A DNA stretch of 64,000 nucleotides from Chiua virens (taxonomy: Eukaryota > Basidiomycota > Agaricomycetes > Boletales > Boletaceae): assembly GCA_019787685.1 (NCBI GenBank), contig JAHNUO010000010.1, forward strand, positions 868,001-932,000, written 5' to 3'. How positions within the stretch are numbered: the stretch's first letter is position 1; each line of letters starts with the position of its first letter. Below the pieces are notes generated by a model. That model was not told where the DNA came from. It ran no database searches and saw nothing but the letters and a program-made list of their open reading frames with translations. This document shows, one piece after another, positions 60,726 to 64,000 of the stretch. Both the position numbers and the translations under genes were made by a program.

Positions 60726-61194
60726 CCCTTGTCTTTCCTTCTGCTATTTTTATGACGTCAGACCGTATAAATCCGAGAGCGCTGGGGAAGAGAGGGGTGG
60801 ACAAGTAGAGAAACGTGGCTTTGTGAAAGTGGCAGTCAACGCACCGCGCAGGGAGGTAGTTTTTTGGAATACCCTCCTTACGATGTGCATCGTTTTGTTG
60901 GGGTCGCAGCTTTCTCCATTGGCGGAGATACCAGAGTGGTGTTCGAGTTTGGAGATATTCGTACTTATGCACAAGGCCTCTTACAACTCAATAAACTGAA
61001 AACATACACAAACAATAATGCATCGAGAACAGAGCAAAGGACTAACAGAGAGTGAATAGAACGAGAGAGATGTACATAGGTTCCGACTAGAAAACAACAG
61101 GATACACAGTACGGGGAATTGGTCATTCGGGGTACGAGGGTCGTGGATGAGATCGTGTAAGATATGATCAAGAACATAGGCAGCATGGAACCGA
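60726..61194. other. Convergent 3' spacer
   Basis: Lies between the 3' ends of the DUF6698-like locus and transportin; no gene seen. Confidence 0.35.
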
Positions 61195-64000
61195 TTACAA
61201 CAACCCATATCGTACCGTTAGGTTTTCCAGGACGGCCGGGGACAAAGCAGGTATCAGTGCCCGCCACACGCCAGGAGTGCGATCCCGGATTCCCGTCAAG
61301 ACCTCTCGAAACATTTTGTCAAGCTCGGGAGAGGGATTGCTCCACTGGACGACAGCTATACAGAACGAAATCAAACTCTATAATGTCACGGGGTGCTATC
61401 AGTGTTTGTGACTGGGGTAGGTTGAGATCACCGTACCAAGATAATACCAGTAGGATTCGTCTTCACGAGCATGCAGAAACCGCGGAAAGCGGAGTCTGTT
61501 TCTGCTTTTTCACGAACGCCGCAGAAAATCTCGCACCATATTTCAGCGAAATCTAATAGACGAGGTGCAACGAGGACCGGGTGCACGAGACTGATCTGGC
61601 CGATTGATACGGCGACATTTTCGTAGACCTCACGTGGTACCAGAGGGTGTAACAAAATTAGAATCAGATGGTCAATCAAGGGTTTAACCCAGTGTTGGAA
61701 CTCTGGATCGCCTATAGAAGTGATAGACGAACAGAAGATACGCAAAAACAAAAACACTGGGGATCATACCTCGTTTGTACCGCAGTGCGATTTCACCAAT
61801 GGCCCAAGCAAGCTTGGACTGAGCGCCGAGAGCCTCCTCCTTTGGCTTGGGATCGAGCTGTAGGATGAGCGCTGGCATTAACGCGGGGAGATAGGGTCGC
61901 AAAAGAGTGAAATATCCGATCGCCAAATGACCAACGAGTGTATAGGCCGATTGTCGCACAGATGACTGTGGGTGCATCCAGCAAGAAGCAAGTAATACGA
62001 AAATATCAGCATGTTGTTTTGTGGATGAGATGGTGGGTTCAAGAGACATGCCCAAACTCTGCACTAGACCCGATAGGAGATTCAGCGATGCGACGAGGGT
62101 CGATTTGTCGGGCTCATCCAGGTCTGGATTTTGCTGGTATGCTTGGGACTTTAGGACAGACTGTTGGACGATTTTGACGCATCTTTGGAAAGCGAGAGGT
62201 ATATATAATGCGAAGCTAGTCCCTACAGCAGGTGCAACGGATGAGAGACACTGAAACGCGTTAGTATGAGCCGCATCGAATCACGAAAATATATTCACCT
62301 CCAGCAAATGGATCAAATCTTTGTCGTCGTCTTGTAATATGTTCCATTGGCTACTGAGGGGTGGCATCAATATTTCGACATACTGGGGATTTGACAATTC
62401 GTGTCCCACAGCGCGTGCGAGGCCGCCGATTGCGTCATACAAAATGAGCATATTCCTGTGCTGATACTTTTGGGACGCCAAAACAAAATTTCGCAGAACT
62501 GGTTCAAGGTAGGGGCAAAGCATTGTGCCAGCGTTTTCTTCCATGGACAGATCTGCGAACGCGCTGCAAGCAGCTTCTTGGACGCGCTTGTTATCGTCTA
62601 GAAGTTGCCGGAGAAGCTAGCAAGAGGCGTGAGCTGGCGAACCTTCCTCCGTCACTCTCGTACGTACCCCTTCCATGGTAGGGGCGAAGAATCGGTTTCT
62701 GTGGTCTTCTGATGCTGGTTGCGTGCACCAGCATGCATAGCGGCCCAGCGACCAACACGTAATTGAACGAACAAAAGGCTACACAAATTCGGCATAAGGG
62801 ATATAGGGTGTATATAGATTTAAATCTCGCAACGCACCGAATCATCATCTAGTGCGTCGTGCAAGTAGGGGATGAGAACGTTCAAGTCTTCCTTTATATG
62901 GTCAAAACAGCCTCGTTACGCTGTCAATATCTGATGGCAGGAAGCATCGAGCCAAACTCACCTTTAGCAATTGCACCCAACGCTAATATCGCACTTTCCC
63001 TCTGCAGCCACTCTGTACTCTGTAACTTGTCTTGCAAGGGAGCAAGGACAGCGTTCATCAGGTCGCCGCCGAACGTGACTGCCCATATGTCCAAAGTAAC
63101 TGAGGCAGAATTCCGGAGATTCCATTCCATCGACGGTTTATCAGAAAAGACGTTGCTATTGTTCCCTTCCAGCTGAAGATTGTCTTCGCTGTATACCATG
63201 GAATCGAGGAGAGCAGGGGCTACATGTCCGAGGAGGGGATGGAGGTACGGTGCGAGTCCAGGATTTTCGGCTATAATCAACCAAAATCTACAGGCTTCTG
63301 TTGCGACACTCTCGTCCTTGTCCTTGAGGGTGTGTAGCATATACTCTGCGATGTTTGGTAACTCCGGCACGAACTTCTCGGGCCAAGCCGCAAGAAGTAA
63401 TTTAAAAGATTTGCATACATGGCGGCGGACCGAAGGATCTTCATCCGAAGTGTGCATGAACAAACATGCGACGAAGGTGTCAATGTGCGTTAAAAGCGAC
63501 CGAGATTTGATTGGCACGAAGTAAGATAGACAAGCAACAGCATAGGAGCGCATTTTAGGCGATGGATGCTCCGATAACTTCAAGAATTTCGAGATCATGT
63601 GTTTGAGTGGCCGGGTTCCGCTTGTCTCTGCGTCTAGTTTCCCTGGAAAGTCTTCGCAAGCACGTTCAAAGACGCTCAAAGCAGTCTAAGCCAAATTTCA
63701 GTACATAATTAAAAGTAGGAGAGCTCAAAAAATGATGGGGTAAGTGCGACGACTGCGATAATGAACTCGTAATTGCAGTCGTCGAGAGTCATGACACGGC
63801 ACTCTTAGCATTTACGGGCGGTTAGTCCCAAACAAGTGGCACATAGATCCGCGATATGACGCGTGCGGCGCTCGCAGGAGTGTCGCGCGGATGCGAATAG
63901 CACACGTTTACATGCAGAAATAATTGTCAACTCACCTCTTGATAATTTCGATCACCCAACATACAGAGGAGTTGCTCGAGACAATTGGCCCAATTTCCGG
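61195..64000 (-). CDS. Transportin / karyopherin beta-2 (Kap104), 5' end cut by window edge
   Basis: HEAT-repeat nuclear import receptor for PY-NLS cargo such as hnRNP-type proteins. Exons read leftward: 63936->64000 ([21 protein letters not shown]), an unusually long 251-nt intron, then from 63684 ([75 protein letters not shown]). Later blocks are [95 protein letters not shown] and [14 protein letters not shown] (to 61770). Then come 61437-61711 and the last exon 61195-61377, ending LTVRYGLL. The order and text match transportin from about the first third to the C-terminus. Confidence 0.93.

Overview
The window is nuclear DNA of a filamentous basidiomycete, most likely an Agaricomycete. The evidence is dense genes split by many short introns (mostly 46-65 nt, GT..AG), and families typical of that group: FunK1 kinase, DUF6698 proteins, a Plavaka-type transposase, a chromodomain Ty3/gypsy element with CpG-biased decay, and an Agaricomycete-type F-box protein. 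A Rhizoctonia-like source is possible, but that is only an impression.

Layout. 0-7 kb holds a PCL/Pho80-type cyclin and a long stretch with no recognisable gene. 7-13.4 kb is a housekeeping block: GNAT acetyltransferase, glycerate-kinase-like P-loop kinase, RER1 (with two micro-exons), a steroid 5-alpha-reductase-family enzyme, and a divergent NFKBIL1-like J-related gene. 15-30 kb is accessory: a Plavaka transposon gene, an uncharacterised two-exon gene, a near-perfect 0.38-kb palindrome, a FunK1 kinase, an F-box-like gene, tandem repeats and a DUF6698 gene. 30.9-43.0 kb is a nested repeat zone. A broken sedolisin protease gene is followed by a decayed inverted copy of its own 5' part. Into that copy a 9.35-kb self-priming Ty3/gypsy chromovirus has inserted (734-bp LTRs, ACTGT target duplication), and a 1.6-kb Tc1 element with an intact transposase has landed inside its pol ORF. 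The far flank carries the rest of the sedolisin fragment fused to a decayed copy of the NFKBIL1-like gene from 12.4 kb. 43-64 kb is again mostly core genes: a small membrane protein, SWR1 chromatin remodeller, PKA catalytic subunit, a homeodomain-like protein, a membrane J-protein, the KDEL receptor, a VIP36-like L-type lectin, a small SAP-like gene, a broken DUF6698 paralogue, and transportin (Kap104) running off the right edge.

Three themes stand out. (1) All differences between the two LTRs that I could find sit at CpG sites, and the duplicated gene fragments next to the element show the same decay. This points to methylation-linked or RIP-like CpG mutation of repeats. (2) Several conserved genes carry one isolated single-base frameshift, often in a homopolymer, which looks more like assembly error than biology. 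(3) RER1, ERD2 and the L-type lectin are all early-secretory-pathway retrieval or cargo proteins; the last two are adjacent and co-oriented.

Exon borders below were placed by eye from GT/AG sites, reading frame and remembered family conservation. No alignment or database search was run.
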